From: Allostella sp. ATCC 35155
GTDB taxonomy: Bacteria > Pseudomonadota > Alphaproteobacteria > ATCC43930 > Allostellaceae
Length of the DNA: 64,000 nt
Direction: 5' to 3'
Assembly (NCBI GenBank): GCA_006738865.1
Contig: AP019701.1
Coordinates: forward strand, 425,001 to 489,000
The notes beneath the pieces are model-generated. The model was given only the letters and a program-made list of their open reading frames with translations. It searched no databases and had not been told where the DNA came from. The translations under genes were made by a program, and so were the position numbers. Position 1 is the first letter of the stretch. Each line of letters begins with the position of its first letter. Below, in pieces: positions 16,996-25,019 of the stretch.

Positions 16996-17480
16996 TGATC
17001 TGGATGCTGGCGCTGGTCGCGGCGCAGCGCCTGGCGGAAATGTTGTGGGCCGGGCACAACACCCGCCGGCTGCTCGCCCAGGGCGCCCGCGAGGTGGGCC
17101 GCCGCCACTATCCGCTGTTCATCGCACTGCACGCCGCCTGGCTGTCCGCCATCTTGGCGACGACCCCCTTCGACCGGTCCCCGGACTGGGCGCTGCTCGG
17201 CCTGTTCGGGCTGCTCCAGTTCGGCCGCCTGTGGGTGATCTGGACGCTGGGGCGGTTCTGGACGACACGCATCGTCACCCTCGATGCAATGCCGCTGGTG
17301 CGTTTCGGCCCGTATCGCCTCGCTCGGCACCCCAACTACTGGATCGTCGCGGCGGAGATCGCGGTACTGCCTCTGGCGTTCGGCAACTGGACCGTCGCCG
17401 TCGTCTTCTCGGTTCTCAACGCGGCGCTGCTCCGCCACCGCATCCGGATTGAGGATGCGGCCCTGGCGGGGCGGGCATGA
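16992..17480 (+). CDS. Isoprenylcysteine carboxyl methyltransferase family membrane protein (SrsB-like)
   Basis: This 162-residue protein has about four hydrophobic segments and the ICMT/PEMT C-terminal pattern VRFGPYRLARHPNYWIV near residues 99–115, where RHPNYW is the SAM-binding motif. It overlaps the polyketide synthase stop by 4 nt (ATGA), so the two are co-translated. In the srs phenolic-lipid operons an enzyme of this family O-methylates the alkylresorcinol made by the adjacent type III synthase, and the same job is the best inference here. No hydroxylase (SrsC-like) follows; the island ends just downstream. Confidence 0.85.
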   Translation: MMIWMLALVAAQRLAEMLWAGHNTRRLLAQGAREVGRRHYPLFIALHAAWLSAILATTPFDRSPDWALLGLFGLLQFGRLWVIWTLGRFWTTRIVTLDAMPLVRFGPYRLARHPNYWIVAAEIAVLPLAFGNWTVAVVFSVLNAALLRHRIRIEDAALAGRA

Positions 17481-17486
17481 CCCCGG

Positions 17487-17651
17487 TCACCGACCGGCCC
17501 GATACTGGCGCAGCGCGTCCGCCAACCGGGCGATTTCAGTGAACCGGGTTATGCCCCGCCAACCGCCCAGTTCCACCAGCCGCGGAGTCAAAAAAGCCGC
17601 TATGCCGCGGTTCACGGTGGAGTAGTGTCGACCCCGGGTATACCAGTTGCT
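17487..17651 (-). pseudogene. Unidentified 54-codon coding remnant without start
   Basis: The minus strand is open between TGA (17652–17654) and TGA (17487–17489) with protein-like composition. It includes GRHYSTVNRGIAAFLTPRLV and GWRGITRFTEIARLADALRQ, the latter a plausible amphipathic helix. There is no start codon at a sensible place. It looks like the C-terminal end of a lost gene, perhaps part of the same mobile element. I do not recognise the family. Confidence 0.35.
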
Positions 17652-17752
17652 TCATCTGATCGATCGAGATCGGAGGCGGGCGCGCGTAGTTCCGGGACAT
17701 CGTGCCCTGATGGGTTGCATGTGTGGGCTATGTCATAGCTGAGTCCGGATAC

Positions 17753-17777
17753 TCGGTGGTTTCCTGTCCCCGCAACC
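17753..17777. repeat. 25-bp direct repeat, right copy
   Basis: This is the second copy of the repeat at 15432–15456, differing at one base (C for G in GGTGGTTTCCTGTCCCCG). It lies 2.3 kb from the first in the same orientation. On the minus strand it would read VAGTGNHR, again the style of a serine-recombinase tail. The two copies bracket the recombinase remnant and the polyketide synthase/methyltransferase pair. Confidence 0.7.
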
Positions 17778-17791
17778 CACGACAGCACACA

Positions 17792-17819
17792 ACGCCCGCC
17801 TCCCCAAATAGGCGGGCGT
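17792..17819 (+). terminator. 10-bp hairpin after the right repeat
   Basis: ACGCCCGCCT (17792–17801) pairs perfectly with AGGCGGGCGT (17810–17819) around an 8-nt loop, followed by CTTGCGTTG. It lies 14 bases beyond the right repeat and would end transcription of the synthase/methyltransferase pair. Confidence 0.6.
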
Positions 17820-17990
17820 CTTGCGTTGCACGCCGCGCTGGCCCAGATCCACTATCCCTGCCAGCGTGCCATCCAGCTTGGCGACCGGCCCGTCCGGCGA
17901 CATGCCGACGCCGACTGGGTTGGTCACGCTTCCGGCTCCACTCGCTGGTAGACTGGGAGCGGCAGCGGGGTGGGGCCAGCGAGGGCGGCG

Positions 17991-18674
17991 ATGACCGAGG
18001 TCAAGGAAGCGATCTTCGACTATTGGACCCGCTGGGCGCCGCACTTCGACGGCAGTGCCTCGCATGTCCGCCATCCGGCGGCATGGCAGGCGGTGATCGC
18101 CGCCGCGGTGCCGGGTCCGCCTCGGCGCTGCCTGGATTTCGGCACCGGCACCGGGGCCTGCGCGCTCGCCCTGGCGGCGCTCGGCCATCTCGTCGTCGGT
18201 CTCGACGGGGCGCCCGGCATGCTCGCGCAATGCCGCCGCGTCGCTGCCGAGCGAGATCTCGACATCGTACTCGTCCGCGGCGACGTCGAGGCGGTTCCGT
18301 TCGCCGACGCCACGTTCGACGTCGTCGCGGCCCGGAACCTCTTCTGGACCCTGCCGGACCCGGACCGCGCGATGCGCGAGATCGTCCGGCTGCTGCGGCC
18401 GGGCGGGATCTTCCTCTTCTCCGATGGCCTGTGGCTGACCGGATCGGTGCCGCCCGAAGCCTCGTCCCACGACATGACCGACTATGTGCCGCTGCTCGAC
18501 GAACTGCCCTACTATCGCGGCCTGTCCCCGGAGAAGGCGCGGTCGCTGCTGGCATTCCACGGATTTGGCGCGCCGTCGCAATGGGAGGCCGCATTCCCGA
18601 TCCATCCCTACGCGCATCAGGCGACCGGCGCGCGGCACTTCTTCGTCATGACCGCCGCGCGCCCGGCGGAATGA
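17991..18674 (+). CDS. Class I SAM-dependent methyltransferase
   Basis: This 227-residue protein has the Rossmann-like methyltransferase core. Motif I is CLDFGTGTGACALALAALG (about residues 45–63), the acidic end of strand 2 is VVGLDGAPGMLAQCR, the strand-4 region is VVAARNLFWTLPDPDRAM, and then comes LRPGGIFLFSDGLW. It is of the Methyltransf_11/UbiE-like type acting on a small molecule, with no identifiable substrate. I chose the ATG at 17991 (MTEVKEAIFDYW), preceded by GAGGG, over an upstream GTG. It is 15 bp from the HD-domain gene, so the two may be co-transcribed. Confidence 0.88.
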   Translation: MTEVKEAIFDYWTRWAPHFDGSASHVRHPAAWQAVIAAAVPGPPRRCLDFGTGTGACALALAALGHLVVGLDGAPGMLAQCRRVAAERDLDIVLVRGDVEAVPFADATFDVVAARNLFWTLPDPDRAMREIVRLLRPGGIFLFSDGLWLTGSVPPEASSHDMTDYVPLLDELPYYRGLSPEKARSLLAFHGFGAPSQWEAAFPIHPYAHQATGARHFFVMTAARPAE

Positions 18675-18689
18675 AGAGGACGTCCGCCG

Positions 18690-19277
18690 ATGCAGAAGCC
18701 CCCGGCCGGCCGGGCCTGGCAGCGCATGCTGTCCGGCCGTCGGCTCGACCTCCTCGATCCCTCCCCCCTCGACGTCGAGATCGAGGACATCGCGCTCGGC
18801 CTGTCTCGGGTGGCGCGCTGGAACGGCCAGACGACGGGCGCGCACGGGCTGTCGGTGGCGCAGCACTCGCTGCTGGTGCTCGACATCCTCGAAGCGACCG
18901 TCAGCCGGCCCAGCCGGGAGCTGCGCCGTGCGGCGCTCCTCCACGACGCCAGCGAGTTCGTCACCGCCGACCTGATCACGCCCTTCAAGCGGGTGATCGG
19001 CGACTCCTACAAGGCGGTGGAGGTCCGAGTGCAGGAAGCGGCCCATCTCCGCTTCGGCCTGCCGGCGCGGTTGCCGCAGGACTGGACCCTTGCAATCAAG
19101 CGGGCGGATGGCGACGCGGCCTTCTTGGAGGCGGTGGCGCTCGCGGGCTTCACCGAGGCGGAAGCGAGGCGCGTCTTTCGCTATCGCCGGACGCGCCGGG
19201 CGGGCGAGCTCGTGCCGTGGCCAGCCGAGGAGGCGCGCTGCCGCTTCCTCGATCGGTTCGAGCAGCTGCGGTCCTGA
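18690..19277 (+). CDS. HD-domain phosphohydrolase, YfbR-like
   Basis: This 195-residue protein resembles the YfbR 5'-deoxynucleotidase group. It has DIALGLSRVARWNGQTTG, GLSVAQHSLLVLDIL (metal histidine), RRAALLHDASEFVTADLITP (the HD pair followed by the family-typical EF-TAD-ITP) and a downstream basic tail. Such enzymes dephosphorylate deoxynucleoside monophosphates using a divalent metal. The length is close to the family norm. It follows the SAM methyltransferase gene by 15 bp. A function in nucleotide-pool cleaning is inferred from family knowledge only. Confidence 0.83.
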   Translation: MQKPPAGRAWQRMLSGRRLDLLDPSPLDVEIEDIALGLSRVARWNGQTTGAHGLSVAQHSLLVLDILEATVSRPSRELRRAALLHDASEFVTADLITPFKRVIGDSYKAVEVRVQEAAHLRFGLPARLPQDWTLAIKRADGDAAFLEAVALAGFTEAEARRVFRYRRTRRAGELVPWPAEEARCRFLDRFEQLRS

Positions 19278-19384
19278 CCGCAATGGTCCAGGCCATTCGC
19301 GGCGCGGGATGGGGTTCCCGTGCGCGCATCGACGAGGTCGGCCGCGCCTGCTAGGCTGCATCCGCCTCGATCGAGGAGGGGCCG

Positions 19385-19957
19385 ATGGCGAGGGGGGCGA
19401 ACAGCGTCGGCGGGCGTGGCTACACGGCGCCGGCCCGCGGCGCGCATTGGATCACGGCGGCATTGCTGGCGGTGTCGATCCCGCTGGGGCTGGTCATGAC
19501 CCGCATCGAGGGGGACCTCAAGTTCACCCTCTACCACTGGCATGAGTGGATCGGGTTTCTCGTCTGGTGGCTGACGCTCTTCCGGGTGGCCTGGCGCATC
19601 GGCCATCCGCCGCCGCCCCACCGGCCGCCCCTGCCGCGGCTGCAGGCCATCGCCGCGGAATCCGTGCACGGGCTGCTCTATCTCGCCCTTCTCGTCATGC
19701 CGATCGCCGGCTGGATCGGCAATTCGGCATTCGGCTTCCCGCTCGAGCCGTTCGGCCTCTTCCAGCTGCCGGATCTCGTCGCCAAGGACGAGGCGCTGGG
19801 TCGCCGTGTGCTCGATCTCCACGGCTGGGCCGGCTGGGCGGTCATCGTCCTGCTCGCGATGCATGTCGGCGCGGCCCTGCACCATCACTTCGTGGTGGGC
19901 GACGCGACCCTGCGTCGGATGCTGCCGCGGGCGCTCGGCGGGCTGCCACCCGGCTAG
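19385..19957 (+). CDS. Cytochrome b561
   Basis: This 190-residue protein has four transmembrane helices carrying the haem-ligand histidines of bacterial cytochrome b561: ARGAHWITAALLAVS in helix 1, LYHWHEWIGFLVWWL in helix 2, AAESVHGLLYLALLVMPIAG in helix 3 and WAVIVLLAMHVGAALHHHFV in helix 4. These proteins move electrons from quinol, or oxidise superoxide at the membrane surface as shown for CybB. An GAGGAGGGG site precedes the ATG. It converges on the ArsR repressor gene with 10 bp between the stops. Confidence 0.92.
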   Translation: MARGANSVGGRGYTAPARGAHWITAALLAVSIPLGLVMTRIEGDLKFTLYHWHEWIGFLVWWLTLFRVAWRIGHPPPPHRPPLPRLQAIAAESVHGLLYLALLVMPIAGWIGNSAFGFPLEPFGLFQLPDLVAKDEALGRRVLDLHGWAGWAVIVLLAMHVGAALHHHFVVGDATLRRMLPRALGGLPPG

Positions 19958-19967
19958 GCGCCGGAGA

Positions 19968-20324
19968 TCAGGATGCGGGCTGGGGCGGGGGCGGCGCCGC
20001 GCCGCAGGCCGCGTCGGCAACACCCTCCGGAGGTGCGCAGAACGCCGCGTGCAGCGCGCGCATGACGGTCGCTACTTCGGGGCGCGTGATGCGGTAATGG
20101 ACGTTGGTGCCCTCCCGGCGCGCCTCGACCAGCCCGTCGGCGCGCAGGCGCATGAGCTGCTGCGACATCGGCACCTGCTCGATCCCGAGCGCCTGACGCA
20201 GCTCCGCCACCGACCGTTCGCCCTCGACCAGTGCACAGAGCACCAGCAGCCGTTGCGGGTGCGACAGGCTCCGCATCAGGTCGGCCGCCGATTCCGATGC
20301 GGCCTTCATGCTTTCGAAATTCAT
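19968..20324 (-). CDS. ArsR-family repressor with BigR/SqrR-type cysteine pair
   Basis: This 118-residue winged-helix repressor has the core LSHPQRLLVLCALVEGERSV, VPMSQQLMRLRADGLV and REGTNVHYRI. Cys30 and Cys96 are 66 residues apart, exactly the spacing of the redox pair in BigR (Cys42/Cys108) and SqrR (Cys41/Cys107), which form a tri- or tetrasulfide bridge when reactive sulfur is present. No metal-binding CxC motif of arsenic or cadmium sensors is seen. I used the ATG at 20324, since the longer frame would run through the operator. It is divergent from a DUF2892 gene, a partner often found beside such regulators. A role as sulfide/persulfide sensor is therefore a strong inference. Confidence 0.85.
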   Translation of the reverse strand: MNFESMKAASESAADLMRSLSHPQRLLVLCALVEGERSVAELRQALGIEQVPMSQQLMRLRADGLVEARREGTNVHYRITRPEVATVMRALHAAFCAPPEGVADAACGAAPPPPQPAS

Positions 20325-20325
20325 G

Positions 20326-20340
20326 ATATTGAATTTATAT
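20326..20340. promoter_or_regulatory. AT-rich dyad between the repressor and the DUF2892 gene
   Basis: ATATTGAATTTATAT starts just ahead of the repressor ATG in an island of about 30 AT-rich bases (20325–20355), striking in this GC-rich DNA. The four outer bases repeat as ATAT on both sides. It is a suitable operator and −10 region for an ArsR protein controlling both directions. Confidence 0.5.
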
Positions 20341-20422
20341 AGTGTGAATGTTACCTGCAAGACGTCTTCCCGCTGCCGGCCACCCTGGTTGGGCCGCGAG
20401 GGACGGGAGAGGGGAACGGAAT

Positions 20423-20626
20423 ATGACGATCGATCGCGCAGTCCTGATGTTCGCGGGTTTCATGATCCTGGCCTCGCTGGCGCTCGGTTTCTACCTGTCG
20501 CCCTGGTGGTATCTGCTCACCGCCTTCGTCGGGGTCAACCTGATCCAAGCCTCGGTCACGGGCTTCTGCCCGGCGGCGATGGTGTTCAAGGCGCTGGGCG
20601 TCCGCTCGGGCCGTGCCTTCGACTAG
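20423..20626 (+). CDS. DUF2892 membrane protein (YgaP transmembrane domain-like)
   Basis: This 67-residue protein consists of two hydrophobic segments, AVLMFAGFMILASLALGFYL and WWYLLTAFVGVNLIQASVTG, ending in GFCPAAMVFKALGVR. This is the DUF2892 pattern with its conserved G-F-C-P. The same domain forms the membrane part of the rhodanese YgaP and is commonly found beside BigR/YgaV-type repressors, as here. The ATG at 20423 follows GAGAGGGGAAC. It leads a plus-strand run into the RND adaptor gene, suggesting a reactive-sulfur-controlled operon. Confidence 0.85.
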   Translation: MTIDRAVLMFAGFMILASLALGFYLSPWWYLLTAFVGVNLIQASVTGFCPAAMVFKALGVRSGRAFD

Positions 20627-20660
20627 CTGCGCCGCAGCCTTGAGAAAGGTCCGACCGTCG

Positions 20661-21719
20661 ATGGTTCTGCTGCCCATGTTCCGGCAACGCGTCTCGCGGC
20701 CGGGCGTCCGGCCTGCCACGGCGATCCTGGCATTGCTGGCGGCGCTCTCCGCCGGCGGTGCCGGGGCGGCCGAGTTCGTCGTCACGCCCGTCACCGTCAC
20801 CGAGATGAAGGCCGTCTTCGGCCGCGTCGAGAGCCGGATCGTGGTCCCCGCCCGCGCCCGCATCGGCGGCTCGGTCCGCGAGATCCGCATCGCCGAGGGC
20901 GACGAGGTCGCGGTCGGCCAGGTCGTCGCCGTCGTCGTCGACGAGAAGCTGGCGCTCCAGCTCGATGCTGCCGACGCCAAGCTCGAGGCCCTCAACTCCC
21001 AGCTCCGCAATGCGCGCATCGAGCTCGAGCGCTCGCAACAGCTCCGCGCCTCCGGCACCGGCACCCAGTCCCGGCTCGATCAGGCCCGGATGCAGTACGA
21101 GGTCGCCGCCAACCAGGTGGCCGCCGCCCGGGCCGAAAAGGCGGTGGTCGAGCAGAGTGCCCGGGAAGGCGCGGTCTTCGCCCCCGCCGCCGGCCGGGTG
21201 CTCACGGTCCCGGTGACGCTGGGCTCGGTCGCCCTGCCGGGCGAGGAGATCGCGCGCATCGCGCCCGGGCCCTATCATCTGCGCCTCTCCCTGCCCGAGC
21301 GGCATGCCGCGGAGATCGTCCGCGGCGCGGACGTCGTCGTCGGCGCGCGCGGGCTGGCCCAGCCGGTCGGGCAGCGCGTGAGCCCCCGGACCACCCCTGC
21401 CATCACTGGGCGCATCGTCAAGGTCTATCCCGAGATCGCCGACGGCCGGGTGATCGCCGACGTCGATGTCGCCGGCATCGGCGACTACTTCGTCAACGAG
21501 CGCATGCTGGTGTCGGTCCCGGTCGGCAAGCGCAGCGTGCTGGCGGTGCCGCCAGAGGCGGTGCGCACGGTGCACGGGGTCGACTATGTGCGGCTGGCGA
21601 CGGCAGCGGGCGGGTCGGACGTGGCCGTGATCCTGGGCGAGACCTTCGCCGAGGGCGGGGCGACCCGGGTCGAGATCCTCTCCGGCCTCCGCGCCGGCGA
21701 CCGGGTCGTGCTGCCATGA
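20661..21719 (+). CDS. RND efflux periplasmic adaptor (membrane fusion protein)
   Basis: This 352-residue protein has a signal/anchor segment (ATAILALLAALSAGGAGAAEF), a biotinyl-lipoyl half-motif (GGSVREIRIAEGDEVAVGQVV), a coiled hairpin rich in Ala/Glu/Arg (about residues 95–165), the second lipoyl half (VFAPAAGRVLTVPVTLGSVA) and beta-barrel/proximal domains. It links an inner-membrane RND pump to an outer-membrane channel. It overlaps the pump gene by 4 nt (ATGA). The start at 20661 has GAGAAAGGT upstream, and the alternative upstream start adds a non-family leader. No outer-membrane factor gene is in the window. Confidence 0.92.
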   Translation: MVLLPMFRQRVSRPGVRPATAILALLAALSAGGAGAAEFVVTPVTVTEMKAVFGRVESRIVVPARARIGGSVREIRIAEGDEVAVGQVVAVVVDEKLALQLDAADAKLEALNSQLRNARIELERSQQLRASGTGTQSRLDQARMQYEVAANQVAAARAEKAVVEQSAREGAVFAPAAGRVLTVPVTLGSVALPGEEIARIAPGPYHLRLSLPERHAAEIVRGADVVVGARGLAQPVGQRVSPRTTPAITGRIVKVYPEIADGRVIADVDVAGIGDYFVNERMLVSVPVGKRSVLAVPPEAVRTVHGVDYVRLATAAGGSDVAVILGETFAEGGATRVEILSGLRAGDRVVLP

Positions 21720-24700
21720 GGCTGGGAATCGCCGGCGGGCTGACGCGCGTCTTCGCCGTCTCGCCCCTGACGCCGCTCTTCCTGCTGGCGGCGCTGGCAC
21801 TGGGAGTGGTGGCGTTGCTCGGCCTGCCGCGCGAGGAGGAGCCGCAGATCTCCGTGCCGATGGTCGACATCCGGGTCGAAGCCAACGGGCTGCGGGCCGA
21901 GGACGCCGTCAAGCTGGTCACCGAGCCGCTCGAGACCATCGTCAAGAGCATCGGCGGCGTCGAGCACGTCTATTCCCAGACCGAGGATGACGGCGCGCTG
22001 GTCACCGCGCGCTTCGCGGTCGGCACCAGCGCGGACGCTGCCATCCTGCGGGTGCACGAGAAGATCCGTGCGAACATGGACCGCATCCCGGTCGGTATTC
22101 CCGAGCCGCTGATCGTCGGCCGCGGCATCGACGACGTCGCCATCGTCGTCGTCACCCTGCGCCCGGCGCCGCGGGCCGCCGGGCGGTGGACCGCCAACGA
22201 CCTGACCCGGATTGCCCGGGAACTTCAGGTCGAGATCGCCAAGCTGCCCGACATCGGGCTGACCTACGTCGTCGGCGAACAGCCGGAGCAGTTCCTGGTC
22301 GAGCCCGATCCGGAGAAGCTGTCGCTGTTCGGGATCACCCTGCAACAGCTCGCCGCCAAGCTCGAGGGCGCCAACCGCTCCTTCCGGATCGGCACCGTCC
22401 GCGACCAGGGTGGCCAGCGCGCCATCGTCGCGGGCCAGACGCTGCAGGGGCTGCCGGCGATCGGCAACCTGCTGCTGACGGCACGCGACGGCCGCCCGGT
22501 CTATGTCCGCGACGTCGCCGACATCGCCTTGTCGACCGCGCCGGCCGAGCGCCGCGTCAGCGATATCCGCCGGGGCCCGGACGGCCTCGACCGTGCGCCC
22601 GCCGTCTCGCTCGCCATCGCCAAGCGGCCCGGCACCAACGCCGTGATCATTGCCGAGGAGATCGTGCATCGCCTGGACCAGGCGCGGGGGCGGATCTTCC
22701 CGCAGGACGTCGAGATGACGGTCACGCGGAACTATGGCGAGACCGCCGACGCGAAGGCGAACGAGCTGCTGTTCCATCTCGGACTGGCGACGATTTCGAT
22801 CGTCGTCCTGGTCGGGTTCGCGATCGGCTGGCGGGCGGCGCTGGTGGTGGCGGTGGTCATCCCGACGACGATCCTGCTGACGCTCTTCGCCGCCTGGATC
22901 ATGGGCTACACCCTGAACCGCGTCAGCCTCTTCGCCCTGATATTCTCCATCGGCATCCTCGTCGACGACGCCATCGTCGTCATTGAGAATATCGCCCGCC
23001 ATTGGGCCATGGGAGACGGCCGCTCGCGCCTGCAGGGCGTCGTCGACGCCGTCGCCGAGGTCGGAAACCCGACCATCGTCGCTACGCTCACGGTGATCGC
23101 CGCCCTGCTGCCGATGCTGTTCGTCTCCGGGATGATGGGCCCCTACATGAGCCCGATCCCGGCCAACGCGTCGGCCGCGATGCTGTTCTCGTTCTTCGTC
23201 GCGGTGATGCTGACCCCCTGGCTGATGCTCCGGATCGGCGGAGGAGGGGCTGCGGCGGCGCACGACCCGGCGGCGGCGGCCGGCGGCCGGCTCGGCCGGC
23301 TCTATGTCGCGGTCGCGGCGCCGATCCTGGCCAGCCGTGCCCGCTCCTGGACGTTCCTGCTCGTGGTCGGCTTCACGACGCTCGCCTCGCTGGGGCTCCT
23401 CTACACCCGTGACGTCACGGTCAAGCTGCTGCCGTTCGACAACAAGTCCGATCTCCAGGTGGTGGTGGATCTGCCGAAGGGCGCGTCGGTGGAGGATACC
23501 GACCGTACCCTGCAGGCGGTGGTCGACGGTCTTGCCGCAGTGCCGGAGATCGTCTCGTTCCAGACCTATGCCGGCACCGCGGCGCCCTTCGACTTCAACG
23601 GGCTGGTGCGCCACTACTATCTGCGCACCGGCCCCGAGCAGGGGCAGGTCGCGGTCAACCTGTCGCCCAAGGGCGAGCGCGAACGGCCGAGCCACGCGGT
23701 TGCCCTCGACATGCGCCGGCGCCTGGGCGCCCTGTCGCTGCCGGCGGGCACCGTGCTCAAGGTGGTCGAGCCGCCGCCGGGGCCGCCCGTCATCGGCACC
23801 CTCCTCGCGGAGATCTACGGTCCCGACCCGGAGACGCGGCGGGCCGTCGCCGCAGGCGTGCGCGCCGCCTTCGAGAGCGTGCCCTTCGTCGTCGATATCG
23901 ACGACAGCTATCGCAACCGGCCGGAGCGCGTCCGCGTCGCCATCAACCAGGACAATCTCGAATACCGCCAGGTCGAACAGTCCGACGTGTACGATACGCT
24001 GCGCTACCTCTATGCGGGCGCCACCGTCGGCTATTCCCATCGCGGCGAGGGTCGCCAGCCGATCCCGATCCGGATCGCGCTGTCGAAGAAGGGGGGCACG
24101 GTCGGCGAGCGCGTGCTGGCGACGCCCGTCCCGGCGAATGCGCTGCCCGGCGGCCGCGGCGTGGTCGAACTCGGCGACGTCGTGGAGATCCGGCGCGAGC
24201 CGGCCTCCTGGCCGATCTTCCGGCACAATGGCCGGGCTGCCGAGATGGTGATGGCCGAGCTCGCCGGGGCCTACGAGGCGCCGATCTACGGCATGCTCGC
24301 CGTCGCGGAGGCGATCGAGCGCGCCGACTGGGGCGACGTGCCGAAGCCCGTGATCGCGCTCCACGGCCAGCCCGACGACGAAAGCCGCCCGACGCTGCTC
24401 TGGGACGGCGAGTGGGAGGTGACCTGGGTCACCTTCCGCGACATGGGCGCGGCCTTCATGGTGGCGATCCTCGGCATCTATATCCTGGTCGTCGCGCAGT
24501 TCGGATCGTTCAAGGTGCCGCTCGTCATCCTGACGCCGATCCCGCTCACCTTCATCGGCATCCTCGGCGGGCACTGGCTGTTCGGCGCACCGTTCACCGC
24601 GACCTCGATGATCGGCTTCATCGCGCTCGCCGGCATCATCGTGCGCAACTCGATCCTGCTGGCGGACTTCATCCGCCATGCGCGCACCCCCGGCCGGCCG

Positions 24701-24904
24701 CTGGTCGAGGTGCTGCTCGAAGCGGGCGCGATCCGCTTCAAGCCGATCCTGCTGACGGCGCTCGCCGCCATGATCGGCGCCGCGGTGATCCTGGCCGATC
24801 CGATCTTCCAGGGCCTGGCCATCGCGCTTCTCTTCGGTCTCGTCTCCTCGACCCTGCTGACAGTGCTCGTCATTCCCGCGATCTATCGCGTGCTGCGGAG
24901 CTGA
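21716..24904 (+). CDS. RND-family efflux pump permease
   Basis: This 1062-residue protein has the AcrB-like layout. There is a first membrane helix (FLLAALALGVVALLGL), a large periplasmic loop, helices 2–6 with the conserved proton-relay region SIGILVDDAIVVIENIARHW (about residues 411–430), a second loop and helices 8–12 (MIGFIALAGIIVRNSILLADFI). It exports hydrophobic or toxic compounds by proton antiport with the upstream adaptor. The sequence resembles the HAE1-type branch with short loops rather than the CusA metal pumps, but the substrate is not evident. The operon context with the sulfur-sensing repressor is unusual. Confidence 0.93.
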   Translation: MRLGIAGGLTRVFAVSPLTPLFLLAALALGVVALLGLPREEEPQISVPMVDIRVEANGLRAEDAVKLVTEPLETIVKSIGGVEHVYSQTEDDGALVTARFAVGTSADAAILRVHEKIRANMDRIPVGIPEPLIVGRGIDDVAIVVVTLRPAPRAAGRWTANDLTRIARELQVEIAKLPDIGLTYVVGEQPEQFLVEPDPEKLSLFGITLQQLAAKLEGANRSFRIGTVRDQGGQRAIVAGQTLQGLPAIGNLLLTARDGRPVYVRDVADIALSTAPAERRVSDIRRGPDGLDRAPAVSLAIAKRPGTNAVIIAEEIVHRLDQARGRIFPQDVEMTVTRNYGETADAKANELLFHLGLATISIVVLVGFAIGWRAALVVAVVIPTTILLTLFAAWIMGYTLNRVSLFALIFSIGILVDDAIVVIENIARHWAMGDGRSRLQGVVDAVAEVGNPTIVATLTVIAALLPMLFVSGMMGPYMSPIPANASAAMLFSFFVAVMLTPWLMLRIGGGGAAAAHDPAAAAGGRLGRLYVAVAAPILASRARSWTFLLVVGFTTLASLGLLYTRDVTVKLLPFDNKSDLQVVVDLPKGASVEDTDRTLQAVVDGLAAVPEIVSFQTYAGTAAPFDFNGLVRHYYLRTGPEQGQVAVNLSPKGERERPSHAVALDMRRRLGALSLPAGTVLKVVEPPPGPPVIGTLLAEIYGPDPETRRAVAAGVRAAFESVPFVVDIDDSYRNRPERVRVAINQDNLEYRQVEQSDVYDTLRYLYAGATVGYSHRGEGRQPIPIRIALSKKGGTVGERVLATPVPANALPGGRGVVELGDVVEIRREPASWPIFRHNGRAAEMVMAELAGAYEAPIYGMLAVAEAIERADWGDVPKPVIALHGQPDDESRPTLLWDGEWEVTWVTFRDMGAAFMVAILGIYILVVAQFGSFKVPLVILTPIPLTFIGILGGHWLFGAPFTATSMIGFIALAGIIVRNSILLADFIRHARTPGRPLVEVLLEAGAIRFKPILLTALAAMIGAAVILADPIFQGLAIALLFGLVSSTLLTVLVIPAIYRVLRS

Positions 24905-25019
24905 CGGGGCCTCGCCCGGCCGCCGATTGCGCTGAATCAAGGCCTCGCCCGCGGCGCACGCCGAGAATGCGGCGCAGGGCCGGCCGGCGGCCCGGTGTGC
25001 TGCAGAAGGAGGAAGGCGG

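Larger units (their letters stand above)
17481..17990. other. Gene-free scar region downstream of the methyltransferase
   Basis: These 510 bases hold no intact gene. They contain a minus-strand coding fragment (17487–17651), a locally lower-GC stretch around 17590–17760, the right copy of the 25-bp repeat (17753–17777) and a strong hairpin (17792–17819). The last 170 bases before the methyltransferase at 17991 show nothing recognisable beyond a GAGGG ribosome site. Confidence 0.6.
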
